The notes beneath the pieces were generated by a model. That model saw only the letters and a list, made by a program, of their open reading frames with translations, was not told where the DNA came from and did no database searches. A DNA stretch of 64,000 bases from Balanoglossus misakiensis (Eukaryota > Hemichordata), in assembly GCA_040954595.2 (NCBI GenBank), contig CM082593.2, positions 6,758,001 to 6,822,000 on the forward strand, given 5' to 3'. Of the stretch, positions 49,201 through 60,998 are shown piece by piece (position 1 is the stretch's first letter; each line of letters begins with the position of its first letter). The position numbers and the translations under genes are program-made.

Positions 49201-51950
49201 GTGCGGTGATTGCGGTCAAAAGAATATATGACTTGAGGGCAGTTTGATTGTATGACTTATCTGAAAGTGGCGGTAACTGTAACTTCTGGTAATTTTTTCG
49301 TAATTTTAGTTCCGTTTGTAAGTTACTTTACTGTGTTCCTTGCTTTCTGAAGTACACTGCACTGCCAGGAATGTGTCTTGTCAGTGCAAGTGTGTATGAC
49401 GTATTTTGATGATTTAGGAACCACTAATAAATAAATAAATAAACAAGCAATACTAATTGATTTCTTGGAATAAATACGTTCCCATTATCCCTTTATAATA
49501 GATTCAGACGAGATTGAGTGAAGAAATCTTTAACACACAAATTGGCTCTTGAAAACATTGATTTCACCACCGAGTCTGTTAGAACAGGGGAATATTACGC
49601 TGACCCACATATTTCATACCGTTCTCAAGAATGCTGTTACACTGTGATTACTGCACAGTCATTTTTTTGACGAGAAGAAGTCCGATTGTGAATCCCTGAG
49701 AAGAACTAATGAAAGAGTCCACGGGGGATTTCAGAGACAGTGTCGAGACTGTCAGATCACATGACCGCCTGCAGACCCTTGTCAAAGATCAGTCGCATAA
49801 AATGATTCTCCAGTGGTTCTGTGTGTGCGTCTCGTTTCACGGAGATATTTCAAAGGGAGTCCGCCAGTAACAGGGGGAAATGTACAACGACAGTCAATTG
49901 GTTTCTCGTGTATCCAAGTGAGCAAAAGCTCCCCCGAAATGGCCAGAGGGGACCCGATTGCATTGATTGCAAAAAGTCGCCCGCGGGCAGGCATCAGCAG
50001 TGCACGGCCACGCTTGACTGTAGCGTCTGATAATAGAGGGGGGGCCGACAGATGATGGGAACAGAGCAACACTCAATCGCGTGGAGTCAAACAGCTGAAC
50101 GTCTCACTGATTTGCTTTGGATTCTTTGATTCGGATGCGGGTAACCATGGCCGCCGTGTTCGGATTTATTCATAACTTCTGGTGGCAATGTTCTGTCTCA
50201 AAATCATATACTCAGCGGCACATAAGAACGTACATTTCACAGAATTGCTGTGCTGTGCGTTTCACTCATGGCTAAATAACTGGAAGCTGTACTTTGTTTC
50301 CCAGGGGAGAAAGCCACTTTCCCAATTAACTCTTTAAGTGCCTTGGCCCTGGGGACACAGAAAGAAAACATTTTTTTTCTCTTCAACAATTCTTTGACAG
50401 TTTATAGCACCTTAACATTTAATGTCTTTGCAATTGAATGAAATGACACTGACTGAAGTCGTGTTTTCCATCCGAAGTCCCTAAAGACCATTCATTGGAA
50501 CAGATTACAGAAAAGTAGCCATGTTTGAAACAGACAGTTCATTTCCCAAATCAATTTACAGCACGCTGCAATTCCCCCCCAAATATCTATTAAAGGCATA
50601 TCACAAAAGAAAGTGAAATTGGTGTGATTACATTTCTCAAGCTTAGCTGAAAGCTTTAGTGAACATCAGTTTTGCTAGAGTAGATGTTCTGCGTTAAGTG
50701 TTAATTTAGTTTTTAGAGATGATCTCTTCCATTCTCTAGATGTGATTCTTTGCTGCTAGGGTAGAGTTCGGGGAGGTTTTGAATAAATGTTTGCTTTGTG
50801 ATGAGGGTGAATTGCATTTTTGGAGGTGTGTAATGGTTTCCAACTGTTACCCAATTGAAATGTTTAATCAAGCGTGGTAGAATATTTTAAAAAGACTTTC
50901 AGGGAATACATACACTTCGATGCATTATCCAAACAGTGAATTAGGCAACTACCCAGCTAATTTGATGTTTTTATTAAATTAAAATGAAACTTGTTTATCT
51001 GTACAGGATATACTTTCAGTAGTTTTTCTACCCTTTTTGATCTTCGTCACTTTTTGTGGTTTTGGAATCAGGAAATACTCGTACTACCACATGTATAATG
51101 TTATTGCTGTGAACATATACTGAGTGTGGCATCCTGGGTCATACTGATATATTAGGCTGAACAACTACTAATTCTCGACTTTGCGTTCTTGAAATTCTTG
51201 TGTCAATCATAGATTTGTTTCCCACTTTTCAAACTTTTGAAAAGAGTGTTTGAGATTGACCGCGATGTAATTTTATTGGCTATTTTAAGCATCCATTGTC
51301 CTATCGTTCAAGAAATGAATTAAACCATCCGAGTTTGATATATGTGTCAGGAAAATGTCAGAACTACTCAAGCCAACCCAGAATCCAATCATTTCACAGT
51401 TTTCTGGTGCAAATCGGTCACTGTTTGAGTGCATGTCTCACCCATTTTTTTGAAACGCATGTTCATATTAAACGTGTCCAAGTATACGATCAATCATTAC
51501 AAGTGCCGCGAGATTTTTATTGTTCAATGAATATTTGATGTGTCAATTTCTGCCAGTAATGATAATGGCTGCTCTCAGAATCAGAAGGTCAAGAACAGCT
51601 GCAGCTAAAACCATAACCGAGTAATTTTAGGCGTACTTATCACAAACGAATGACTTTCACAAGCATGATTTATTGGAGTTTTTATTCAGAAACATACGAG
51701 ATTGACAAGTTCCCGTGAGACATCACCTTCTGGGGTTTGTGAACGACCCTCTTGGACAGAAAATAAATAATTTTATGGGTTCATATGTAAGAATTCTCAC
51801 AGGAAAAACCAACAGTGACTTTAAAAATAGATTTCTGAGTTACGATAAAAGCGAAAAAATTATGGAACCTTTTGCATACATTTGTAAGTTTCACACGATT
51901 GTTTGTTTTGAAATATTTGTGGAAAGGTTTGTGGTCAACTATATACTTTC
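46280..51950 (+). other. Intron 1, 46.3-52.0 kb: no gene seen
   Basis: No gene is recognised. GC-richer unique-looking patches lie at about 47440-47900 and 49660-50110. Short simple runs occur: (GA)n at 48909-48930 and (AAAT)n at 49426-49442. The longest frames (for example 126 codons on the minus strand at 47447-47827) have no recognisable motifs. Confidence 0.45.
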
Positions 51951-51956
51951 TTAATA

Positions 51957-52125
51957 CAGTACCAAGGGGCTGAAGAAATTGTTTGGTTTGCAGAGGTGTC
52001 ACTGTTCGGTTTATAGAGGTTCTTTTAAGATGTGGTTCTATGATAAAGGACTGGAATGTTTTCATTATAGACAGGTTTCCAGATTAAAGAGTGTTTAGTT
52101 TGGACAGGTTTTACTGTACTTCAAT
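51957..52125. repeat. Dispersed repeat with TATAGACAGGTTT motifs, copy 1
   Basis: Contains GGTTTATAGAGGTTC, ATTATAGACAGGTTTCC and TTGGACAGGTTTTACTGTA at roughly 40-50-bp intervals. The same motif set in inverse orientation occurs in intron 3 at about 59389-59570. Confidence 0.5.
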
Positions 52126-52351
52126 GGTAAACCAGCTATCATGAACCTGCATGATACATCTTTAATATTTCTTCCCACTATAATGTGAACAGTGACCCCA
52201 TTCTATGAAATCAGAACCTAGAAAAAAATCATAGGCCAAGGCAATTTGTAATGCATCTCAAGGTTTTAACACAGATAATTTTTTCTCCAGTAAATAGCGC
52301 AAATTACAGCGCTCGCAGGACTTCCAGCTGAACTGCGGGGCAAATAGACAG

Positions 52352-52373
52352 CGACCTCTGACCTCTGACCCCG
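52352..52373 (-). promoter_or_regulatory. Triple DR1-type nuclear-receptor half-site
   Basis: On the minus strand the hexamers GGGTCA, AGGTCA and AGGTCG follow one another with 1-bp spacers, the arrangement bound by RXR, HNF4 or COUP-TF-type receptors. It lies in a CpG-richer patch (52290-52760). Binding is inference from the motif. Confidence 0.35.
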
Positions 52374-53849
52374 GTAAATGGAATGTGAAGTCAAACAAGA
52401 CAACTCAACTGCAGTGGCAGCCAATTTGGAAATTAAATGACCCGCCCTTGTACGTGCTTCCGTGCAAGTCGTAATCACGACGTTGTATGTAAATTATCGT
52501 AGATTAACCGAAGATGAGTCGGTGCATTTGTGAGTACCCCAGGGTAGAGACACGGGAACGACAGACTTACAAAATTCACCGAGGGGATTTTTGAACTGGA
52601 CTCCAAATGTCATGAAGGCAATGGAGTAATACAGGTGGTTGGATTTTTCCGGATTTACGGCTTAATATCTCGCGATCGCGTCGTCTGCCGAAAGGACGTC
52701 TTTGTACGATCAGTGCCTCATTAGCATAAACCCAGAGACAGACGTTTATGCATCACCAATCTTGGCAACATAGTACCTCATCAGCTTTAAATAAAAAGCA
52801 TCTTTTTTTCTTAATGCATTATGCAGTTCAACTGTGATGTCGTGCTGGGTTTTATTTCACCGCTGAAGCATCGGCACACAAAATTTCTCTGATTACTAAG
52901 AGTTTTAACTCATTGAAGAATTATCTTGTCAAATTGAATGGTCAATTTCATCAAACTGTTTTTCAATTACCATTCTTTCATTACATTATCAAACATCAGC
53001 AGGAAATATCAGAGTTTTTTTTTGCCAGGTCAGCGTCATGAAAATTTCATTCAGCAAGAACTGGTATCCCACCCGAACGTTGCCATAGAAACGCTGATAT
53101 TTCGCTCGCAGGCATTGTGGCGGCATCGGTACATTTGTATTATGACAATGTTAGGGAAATTAGACACTCAAAGTGACCTTATTGGATGTCATTTTCAATC
53201 TCCAATTTGCGATCAGAAAAAATGAGATATTTTCAAGCAAAATGTATCGGTAGAATTACTTTTTTCAGTCAGTTTTTACTGGTCATGGCCCATCACAAAT
53301 AAATAAATAAACCATATCACCTTGATATAGCATAATTTTCACCATTTCGAACTCTTCCTGTCAAATTGAACATAAAAGCCTTACAGTTCACAGATAGGGC
53401 AGGTTTTATGCTGATGTACCTACTGAAACAAACTCAGTGGGTGCGTAATACTGTATTATCTATAGTTGTAAAAAAATCAATAACTGAAACATAAAAACAC
53501 TATCAGTATAATTTATGAGAGAAGAGAGGTTTTCAAAATGGCCGTAAATATGATATTTAAAAAGACGTGTTTAGATGAGCTCTGTATTGAAGGGGTATTA
53601 GTAGCAACCCTTGGCTCCCCCCCCCCTCCCCATATCAACTTTGTTCTTTAGTCTTTTTCTTTACTAGTTGTAGTTGAGAAATTAGTTCAAGTCCAGACTT
53701 TGATTCATTAATCTTCAACAAATGACAATGGTGACTGTATTGGTCTATGTTGATAAGCTAAAAGCTGAGTACCGGTATTTTAATTAAGTAACATAGTACC
53801 TTATATAGGGATTCAAACAAGAAATTGGTTGGTTCATCAATAAAATACC
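52374..53849 (+). other. Intron 1, 52.4-53.8 kb: no gene seen
   Basis: A CpG-richer part (to about 52760) is followed by AT-rich DNA. C-tract at 53617-53628. No gene recognised. Confidence 0.45.
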
Positions 53850-53858
53850 CCCCCCCAA

Positions 53859-53863
<5 letters not shown>

Positions 53864-53894
<31 letters not shown>
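53864..53894. repeat. (AAC)n microsatellite with A-rich tail
   Basis: About ten AAC/CAA units, followed by a run of imperfect AAAAC units to about 53922. Confidence 0.9.
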
Positions 53895-53960
53895 AACAAA
53901 ACAAAAACAAAAACAAAAAACAATCACCTAAAAGTTACAGCTATGGAGCTTTAAACTAAA

Positions 53961-54140
53961 TTAAAGTGTAAGAACATATGCCATATATGGTTAAAAGGGG
54001 CGTGTCTAAGTGGTCTAATGACCATGTGGTGGCACACTTTTTTCACATGGCCACCCAAGTGAAAATCTGTTATTGGATAGCTTGTACAGCATCCATCAAA
54101 CCTTCGGCTAAATTTATGCAGTCAAGTATTGTGCCTGTAA
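53961..54140 (+). mobile_element. Degraded TTAA-ended MITE copy (family 1)
   Basis: The interior matches the intact copy at 58904 (CATGTGGTGGCACACTTTTTTC, GTGAAAATCTGTTATTGGATAG), but both terminal repeats are decayed, so the ends are approximate. Confidence 0.6.
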
Positions 54141-57100
54141 TATAGAATAGATATATACAGTGAATATCTCCAATCATTTCTAAATTCAATCATTGATTTT
54201 AAAACTTTTCCAGTAAATTTAACAATGTCCCCATGAATTAAAAATTCTCTGATGCTTTCAGTCAAGTGTATTCTCCTGCTGTTCTTAGATGATCTTTCAT
54301 GTACAATTACATTTTCTCAATACAATGAATGCTATCAGTTTATTAGAAAATTGCTGGATCAAAAAAAATTGCAAATTGACTAAAACGCTGTGATGAATGA
54401 GATACATCAAGGCAGAAATTATGTAAAGCATTTCGGGTGTGCAAAAGCGATTGAAGGCGTTTCACATCCTCAGGGAAGGATTTTAATGCAATGATCGTCT
54501 CTTTATATCTTGTAGGTATACGTGTCGTTTTACAAAATGGCCAAGAAATTATATTCACATCAAACGTGATCACATTTGTAGAGATAGACAACTATACTGA
54601 ATGCAAAATTTGTTATAGTTTAGGTGGTCTTGTATTTCAATCCCACAATTCACATTTGCCGACCCTTGATTCTGTCTTTTTGATGTTCCAAAAAAATGTG
54701 ATTTTTTGGCAGTTTTGTCAAAAAATTAAGAAATCATTAAGTGCTGTTGTGGGTTATACTAGTATGTAGTACAGAGACTGAAATCAGAATTTGCCAAATA
54801 TCGCGGCATTTTCCGTTTCTGATTTCAGTAGAAGCAAGCAATTATGCAGAGCATTTGATGAATTTGGTTTTGTAATTCAATACCGTATTAAATACATCCA
54901 AGAGATGTTTTCAACTGTATTATTTTAATCCGTCTGTAATGCGATATGCAGGAAAGGATGGATGCAGTTAATCACTCAACAAGGGTTGCTGTCGGCTGAC
55001 ATTTGAGATGAAAATTACAAGTCTCTCTAAAACCGCTTAAATTTCTGTACAATTTTCAAACGGTGTGATATTTGCACGGTAAAACAGCCTCATAAAGCCG
55101 TCACACCTCTGGACAGAGATCAGTGAATCGCGCAGACCGGTAATCTATAATGTAGACGATTTTCAGAATAACACGAACACAACATATTGTGTGAGAGTCT
55201 TAGCTCGTACAGACAGTTCCACTGTGTATACACTGATGCATAACAGCCTTTTGCTTCCCTCTGCCAGCAAAGACAACCTGATTAAAATTACATGCCAGCT
55301 ATTGGCTTTTATGGCCAGCTCACGCTGTGAGCACTGTAAAGCTAAGATGTAAAAATCAATCAAAGTGTTCAATCCAATTTGAACGAGTTGGATCCCAGCT
55401 GACACCCCTCCACGCCTTAATGTTGAAAAATGGGCCCCAATTATGTCCATTGTCAAGGTTTTGTATTTTGCCTGAATAATTTAGATTACTGTGGATCTTG
55501 AGAAATAGAATTAAATTGTAGTTGTGTGTGTGTGGGGGGGGGGGGGGGGGGGGGGGCTTGTGGGCGTGTGTGTATATGTATCTAGTATGTGTGTCAAATT
55601 TACAGGTGCAAATTTTTTTTCAAGTGTCTATGTGCTTGAGGAAATGTGGGTTTATATAACTGAAAGGGTATAGAGTACAGTATTCTGTACATTGTTCACA
55701 ATATGACCTTTGGTTCACAAGGCCTTGGATACCTTCTTTAATATATCTGTGCACATATATAAACTCCTTGCTGTTTATACCGCTTCTCACAGCACATATA
55801 TATCTCTCAATTGTTTTCTATACGTAGCAAATTCTTCTGTAGTTGATTAGGTAAAATCATGGTGAAATACATTCCTGTCAGATTGTTTACCAAGAATGTT
55901 TGTAAACATAGTTTTGGATTCCTACCAACTTCCTTGCAACTTGACACAGTTTGGAAAGGACAAACAACAGAGAGTGCCAATTCTGCTGTATAGCGGTACA
56001 GTTATTAAAGCTGTTTATAGTAACCCCACTCTGCTGTTTTCAATTGTTTGAGAAAAATGATGAGCTTTAATTGCACTATGAGCATGTTAAACATTAGTAA
56101 AAGTATTTCAAGTAAGTACAATGTAGCTTGTTAAATGCTATGATACAGTTCAACATCTTACAAGTTACAGGTGAATATAAGTGGATAAGTACCGGTACAT
56201 GTAATATTGTTAGGTGCACCCCTAAATACGGCCATGTAAAAATTTGAGCACACTGTGTTTGCTGCATCAATAGATCATTATTAGATGAGCATATCTGCTG
56301 ATTCACTGAAAGGGTATAATTTTGTGGCAATGACAATAAAAATCAGATGCTATCTTGGGAAAGAGAAAGTGATTGTAGGGCTTCATATACCCGCATGACG
56401 ATGCATCTTTAATATTCCTGTGACAATGCAACTTTAATATTCCTATGGCCAAGCAGACACAAGTTTCGCATGGCAGAATAAAATCCATGTGCATGTTCAT
56501 TTCAGATTGGAAACTGTCACATGTCATTCTCATCTGAGGAACACCACATGGAAAGCCATCACTGGCCACATTCATTAGCCATTTGCCGTAGTTTGTTTAC
56601 TTGAATTGAGATTCCATTTGATTTGAAAGGATGCGTTTTAAGGCTCCAATCACCTCTGTGACACGGGTCGTCAGCCGTTTTTTTAACTCGGTGATTGCGT
56701 TCAATAAAATGGGGAACCTGTCACTGCTGTTCTCATCAACCAAGTTTTCTAAACTGAAGTGCATTAAAACTAGATCAATTCTTGGCCAAAGATCTCGGAG
56801 ACAAATGTGTGACATTTGCTCAGTAGCTTTTGGCATGAAAAGAAATATCTCAGGAATACAAATTGGTGATGCTGGAAGTTTACTTTGCGCTGGTTGCTGT
56901 GAAGTTTGGCTGACAGTGTGTGTGTGTTTTCAAGTATTCCGTCCATGCCTCCTGCAGTCTGAGTTTATATGTATATTGATTTGTTAGTTGTTCGGATGAA
57001 TGGGTCGTTGGTTGTCGGGTTGGAATGGATGGCTGAATTGATGGGCTGTGTGCAAGCTGAGCTGCATGTTTTTTTGCCGATTGCCTGGCCGGAGTTGGAT

Positions 57101-58699
57101 ATTCGCCGTTGATTCAAACCGGCCGACAAGTGGAGATGATTATCTTGTCTTGGTTGGTTGGTCATCTGTGTTTATGGAGTGATTTTGTCGGTTTAACTTT
57201 TAGGAGCCGCCCCAGAAGTTTGTGTCACTCGGGGGTTGATTGCCGTCTTCATCAGTTCATCAATCGTTGATTTTCCTTTTTTTTGGTTGGTTTGTCATCT
57301 AGGCTAGTGGAATAATCTAGTCTGGTGTTCAGTCAGCATTCCAAAGCAGTCTGTCTGTCTCTGATTGGCTGGCTAGCGTCTTGCCTCAATAATAGTCATA
57401 TTTGATTGGTGGAGAAATGGAATCGTATCAAACTTTCAGAGTTTATTGGTCGATGCCATACATTTGCATATAAGTATTTGTTCACCTGCTCAGTGAAGGT
57501 CCAATGATCATTCCACGACAGGTACACCATCATGTCTGAGTGAGAGAGGGTTTTGATGTCAGAAAATTAGTTTAAAAATATAAACCATACCAGTTCAGAA
57601 GTAAATGTTATAAGTTTAATGAAAAGAACCGATCGAACACAGCGCAAACGTGTGATGTTCTACAAATTCAATGTGATGTTATCAGGCAACCCCATCAGGG
57701 CACCATTATGTATACTGTTGTATCGTGATGCAGAATCTCTCCACGCTGGCGGTCTGACTAGTTTTAACACGGCGGGTTCCCACAAAGGAAAGAGTCTCGT
57801 GTAAAAAGAAAAGAAACCTCAGAACTCAATTACGTCTTCATCTTTCCCAGATACGATCTCGTCCGAGTGCATTAATATTTGTCATAAAAGCGTTCATTAT
57901 CCCCCCATCAGATTTGACCCCCATTTCAATAAAAGTTCCCCTGTTTGATCGGGTTGCCATGGCGATGCTGCAATCACAGCACATCGTATATTTTCAGCTG
58001 CGATAAGTGTGCAATTTTTCCCTCCAACCATAAAAGATCGGTGTGCGCAGACTGAGATAAAACTTGGTGACGTGAACAGAGTTTAATGGTGTTCGGTATC
58101 GATTGCATCGCACAAATTTCTATTAACTTTTTCTGCCATCGGTGGTTACACAAGAGGTGGATATCGTACGAATTCACAAAAAGATAAGACTTCATAACGT
58201 ACTCTGTTTTATTACCATACAGCTGTGATAACTTTTTTTGACTGTATATAGATATTGTTTTTAGTAAAAGCAGAAAACATGAAATGAGTGCAGAAACATG
58301 AAACGTTATTAAAGTTATCTTCTGAGAGTTTCACCTGTGATTGAATGACGTCTGCATAGTCCTTGGGAATTTTATCCATTTTTCTAGAATCATTCTGTTC
58401 ATAATGATAACAAAAAGCCAGGTTGATATTCTGTCCCATATGAACAGCTCACTATATGCAAATCATAGAAATAGAAGTTTTTATTGTCTGTTATAATCAA
58501 CCATATGATGAGAATGACGTCACTTTGTTGTCATGACAACCTGTGATTTGATTAATGTTCGTAGTTTTCAAGTCACCTGATAAAATTAATCCATTTCAAA
58601 AATCTTGTGGTTCACGAAGTTGGACAAAAAAACAAATACAATCATGTACATAGCCATAGAGGGCGCTGCTTATAACTCTCTGTATTTTTCTCGTTGCAG
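54141..58699 (+). other. Intron 1, last part, with 3' splice site
   Basis: No gene is recognised. A G-run of 23 lies at 55534-55556 after a (TG)n run. The stretch 56990-57430 is rich in TTGGTTGG and TGATTGG motifs. The intron ends with a pyrimidine-rich TTTTTCTCGTTGCAG acceptor at 58699. Confidence 0.5.
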
Positions 58700-58870
58700 G
58701 ACCCAAGATTCAATTGTGAAATTGATCTACGAACAGGGTACAAGACCAGAAATATTCTCTGTATGCCAGTGAAGGATTTGGGTGGCAACGTCATTGGTGT
58801 TGCACAGGTCATCAATAAAATTATTGACAAAGAAAAAGAGGAAACCGTATTTACTTCGTCGGACGAAAAG
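58700..58870 (+). CDS. PDE11A-like: PDE5/PDE11-family phosphodiesterase, coding exon 2 (second half of GAF-A)
   Basis: 57 codons (residues 252-308), phase 0 at both ends, flanked by GCAG and GTTTGT. It opens with DPRFNCE, completing the DAYE-DPRF segment split by intron 1, then GYKTRNILCMP and GVAQVINK. It carries the full NKXnFX3DE signature of cyclic-nucleotide-binding GAF domains: Asn290, Lys291, Phe302, Asp306 and Glu307. In PDE5 and PDE11 this motif supports cGMP binding in GAF-A, so regulation by cGMP is expected but inferred. Confidence 0.95.
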
Positions 58871-58903
58871 GTTTGTGTAAAATTTTGTTTCTAAGTTTAA
58901 AAA

Positions 58904-59097
58904 TTAAAGGTATACGGTCACCTCCAATTGAGATACGCCCATATTTGGCTGAAATGGCATATTCTGGCATTCTAAAGAACATATGGTGGCGCTCTTTTTT
59001 TTCGCGTGTGCCACTCACTGAAAAACTGTGATTGGCTAGATTTCAATTCGCCATGGTAACTATAGCTAATTTTCCATAGGTGACCGTATACCTTTAA
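58904..59097 (+). mobile_element. Intact TTAA-ended MITE (family 1) in intron 2
   Basis: 194 bp with perfect 20-bp terminal inverted repeats (TTAAAGGTATACGGTCACCT and its exact complement at 59078-59097). TTAA at both ends could be the target duplication, as in piggyBac-type elements, although the termini lack the usual CCC start. It fills about half of the 396-bp intron 2. Confidence 0.9.
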
Positions 59098-59266
59098 CCT
59101 CTTCACAGATAAATACTGCCTGCTTTAGTCAAGCTAAGTGTCTTGAAAATTAAGCTAAGAAACTTGGGTCGAAATTTTGTACTGTTGAGTGGTTGTCATG
59201 GTTTCAGTCAATTAGTTATCATTGACAAGAAGGACACTGTCACTGATGAATTTCTTCATATTTCAG

Positions 59267-59356
59267 GTGTTTAACCAGTATCTTCAGTTTGCTGGTATTG
59301 GGATCCGAAATGCTCAACTTTACGAAAAATCTCAACTGGAAATCAAGAGAAACCAG
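59267..59356 (+). CDS. PDE11A-like: PDE5/PDE11-family phosphodiesterase, coding exon 3 (end of GAF-A)
   Basis: 30 codons (residues 309-338), phase 0 at both ends, between TTTCAG and GTATTG. The sequence VFNQYLQFAGIGIRNAQLYE is the C-terminal helix of GAF-A, which in this family continues into the helix connecting to GAF-B and contributes to dimerisation. Confidence 0.93.
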
Positions 59357-59388
59357 GTATTGTTGATGAGATATTTGATATATTTTAT

Positions 59389-59570
59389 GAAATATAGTGA
59401 AACCTGTCTATAGTGCTGGGCCAGTCAAGGGACTTTCCCAAATTGGCCTTTATAGACAGATGGCCTTTATACTAACTTACAGTTCAATTACTTGTATGGG
59501 GACTGTAACAAAGTGAACACTATGGACAAGTTTCCACTATATAGAAGTGGCCACTAGCAAAGATTTGATG
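59389..59570. repeat. Dispersed repeat with CTATAGACAGG-type motifs, copy 2
   Basis: Lies in intron 3. GAAACCTGTCTATAGTG, CCTTTATAGACAGATGG and CACTATGGACAAGTTTCC recur at short intervals. This is a related, inverted counterpart of 51957-52125. Boundaries are approximate. Confidence 0.45.
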
Positions 59571-59670
59571 ATAATCTGACAACTATTTTGGGGAAGTTCC
59601 AGAAATAATAGAGCATTTGATCTTCCTTAGCCTTCAAAGTTAAATCCTCTGGATGTTTCTGTTTGCCTAG

Positions 59671-59808
59671 GTGCTATTGGATTTGGCAACTGTGGTCTTT
59701 GAGGAGCAAAGTACCTTAGCCTGTATCGTGCACCGCATCATGATGCATACAGTGTCACTGCTGAAGTGTGAGAGATGTTCAGTGCTATTGGTGGATGATT
59801 CTTCTAAA
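59671..59808 (+). CDS. PDE11A-like: PDE5/PDE11-family phosphodiesterase, coding exon 4 (start of GAF-B)
   Basis: 46 codons (residues 339-384), phase 0 at both ends, between TGCCTAG and GTAAGTG (near-consensus donor). VVFEEQSTL opens GAF-B, and LLKCERCSVLLVDD is the first core strand and is characteristic of PDE11. The exon ends DDSSK. Confidence 0.94.
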
Positions 59809-60873
59809 GTAAGTGTGACCCCTATGTGAACTGTGACCCCTGACCCCAAAAGCCTCTCATGTTATCTCGATGGGGAGCTTCCTTATCCGTGATTGGTCCC
59901 CTGTTTACACGCAAATACAGTAGCCCTGCTGCAGCCAATCACATAGGGACTTTCTGTCGTGTCTAAGATGAAAGGCTGCTGCTGGTTGGACCTGCTGTTA
60001 TGGGTAGGTGCAAGACTTATCGTGATTGGACAACTTGCACAGTCTTCCATCATGCTAGCCAATAGGTATTCAAGATAAAAAGTGAGGAATATTATTTCTG
60101 GATGCAGAGATAATCGTGTTTGTGGCTGAGATGTAGCCCCAAACTATGATAAAAGGGTCCCTTTCTGCTGTCTAGAACCATGCATACCAAAACTAACTTG
60201 GAGCACACAAGAACAAAAAATATCATCTACCAAAGTGTTGATGGACTGCAAGTCCTTCACGATACACCACTGAAAATGTTATAAGCTTTGCAGGGTTTTA
60301 TAGTATAATGGTTTGTTTTTATGTAAATTTTGAGTTTCACAAGTCAGAAACGATAGCATGCCTACTTTGAACAGATAACCAACTAGTCCTGCCTGTAAAA
60401 TAAAATACTTGATTGTTGCTTTGGGTGAATACCTTCTTCAAGAAAATTTGTTTGCATACAGATAACTATTGTGTACCTGTTTATGTAAAAAATTAACTAC
60501 ATTTTCGGTAAATATAACATTATTTCCTGTACGGTTAATATGGTGTGTTAAAAGTAACAATTTTGGTATAAATAGCTTTGTATAGTTTTCACATAATGAA
60601 TGTTTAAACAAAATTGTTTTTATTTGTAAGTTTAATAATAATAACTCGTGTTTATTTCAGTTCAAGTAAAAATCCAATCTTTCATGGTGACATAGAAATA
60701 ATCATTTGTCATTTGCTGCATGCTTCCTCAACCATTTGCTTTGGAAACTTTCGTTGAGATCAACGTTTGTTCTTTTTCCGGTTTATTACATTCTTTTTGC
60801 TTTGGTTGCCCCCCTTTTTTCATTGGCTAACTTGCAGTCATCTCTCTCATTGTTTATTTTGCTGCATTTCCAG

Positions 60874-60906
60874 AGGAGAAAAATTAAGAAAGAAGCTAAA
60901 GAAATG
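60874..60906 (+). CDS. PDE11A-like: Candidate 33-nt alternative microexon of the phosphodiesterase
   Basis: It would add eleven in-frame residues, RRKIKKEAKEM, between residues 384 and 385. A good polypyrimidine tract and CAG acceptor (TTTTGCTGCATTTCCAG) precede it and ATG|GTGAAT follows, a moderate donor. Both boundaries are phase 0, like its neighbours. The family does not need it: exon 4 joins the next exon in frame without it, and known PDE11 proteins have no such strongly basic stretch that I can recall. It may be chance. Confidence 0.35.
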
Positions 60907-60998
60907 GTGAATATTCCTACTCTTTCATTGTCAGTTTAAAAAAAAAATACCATCACATCTGCACTTGCACAAATCACAGGGTCGGAGCAGGATCACCA

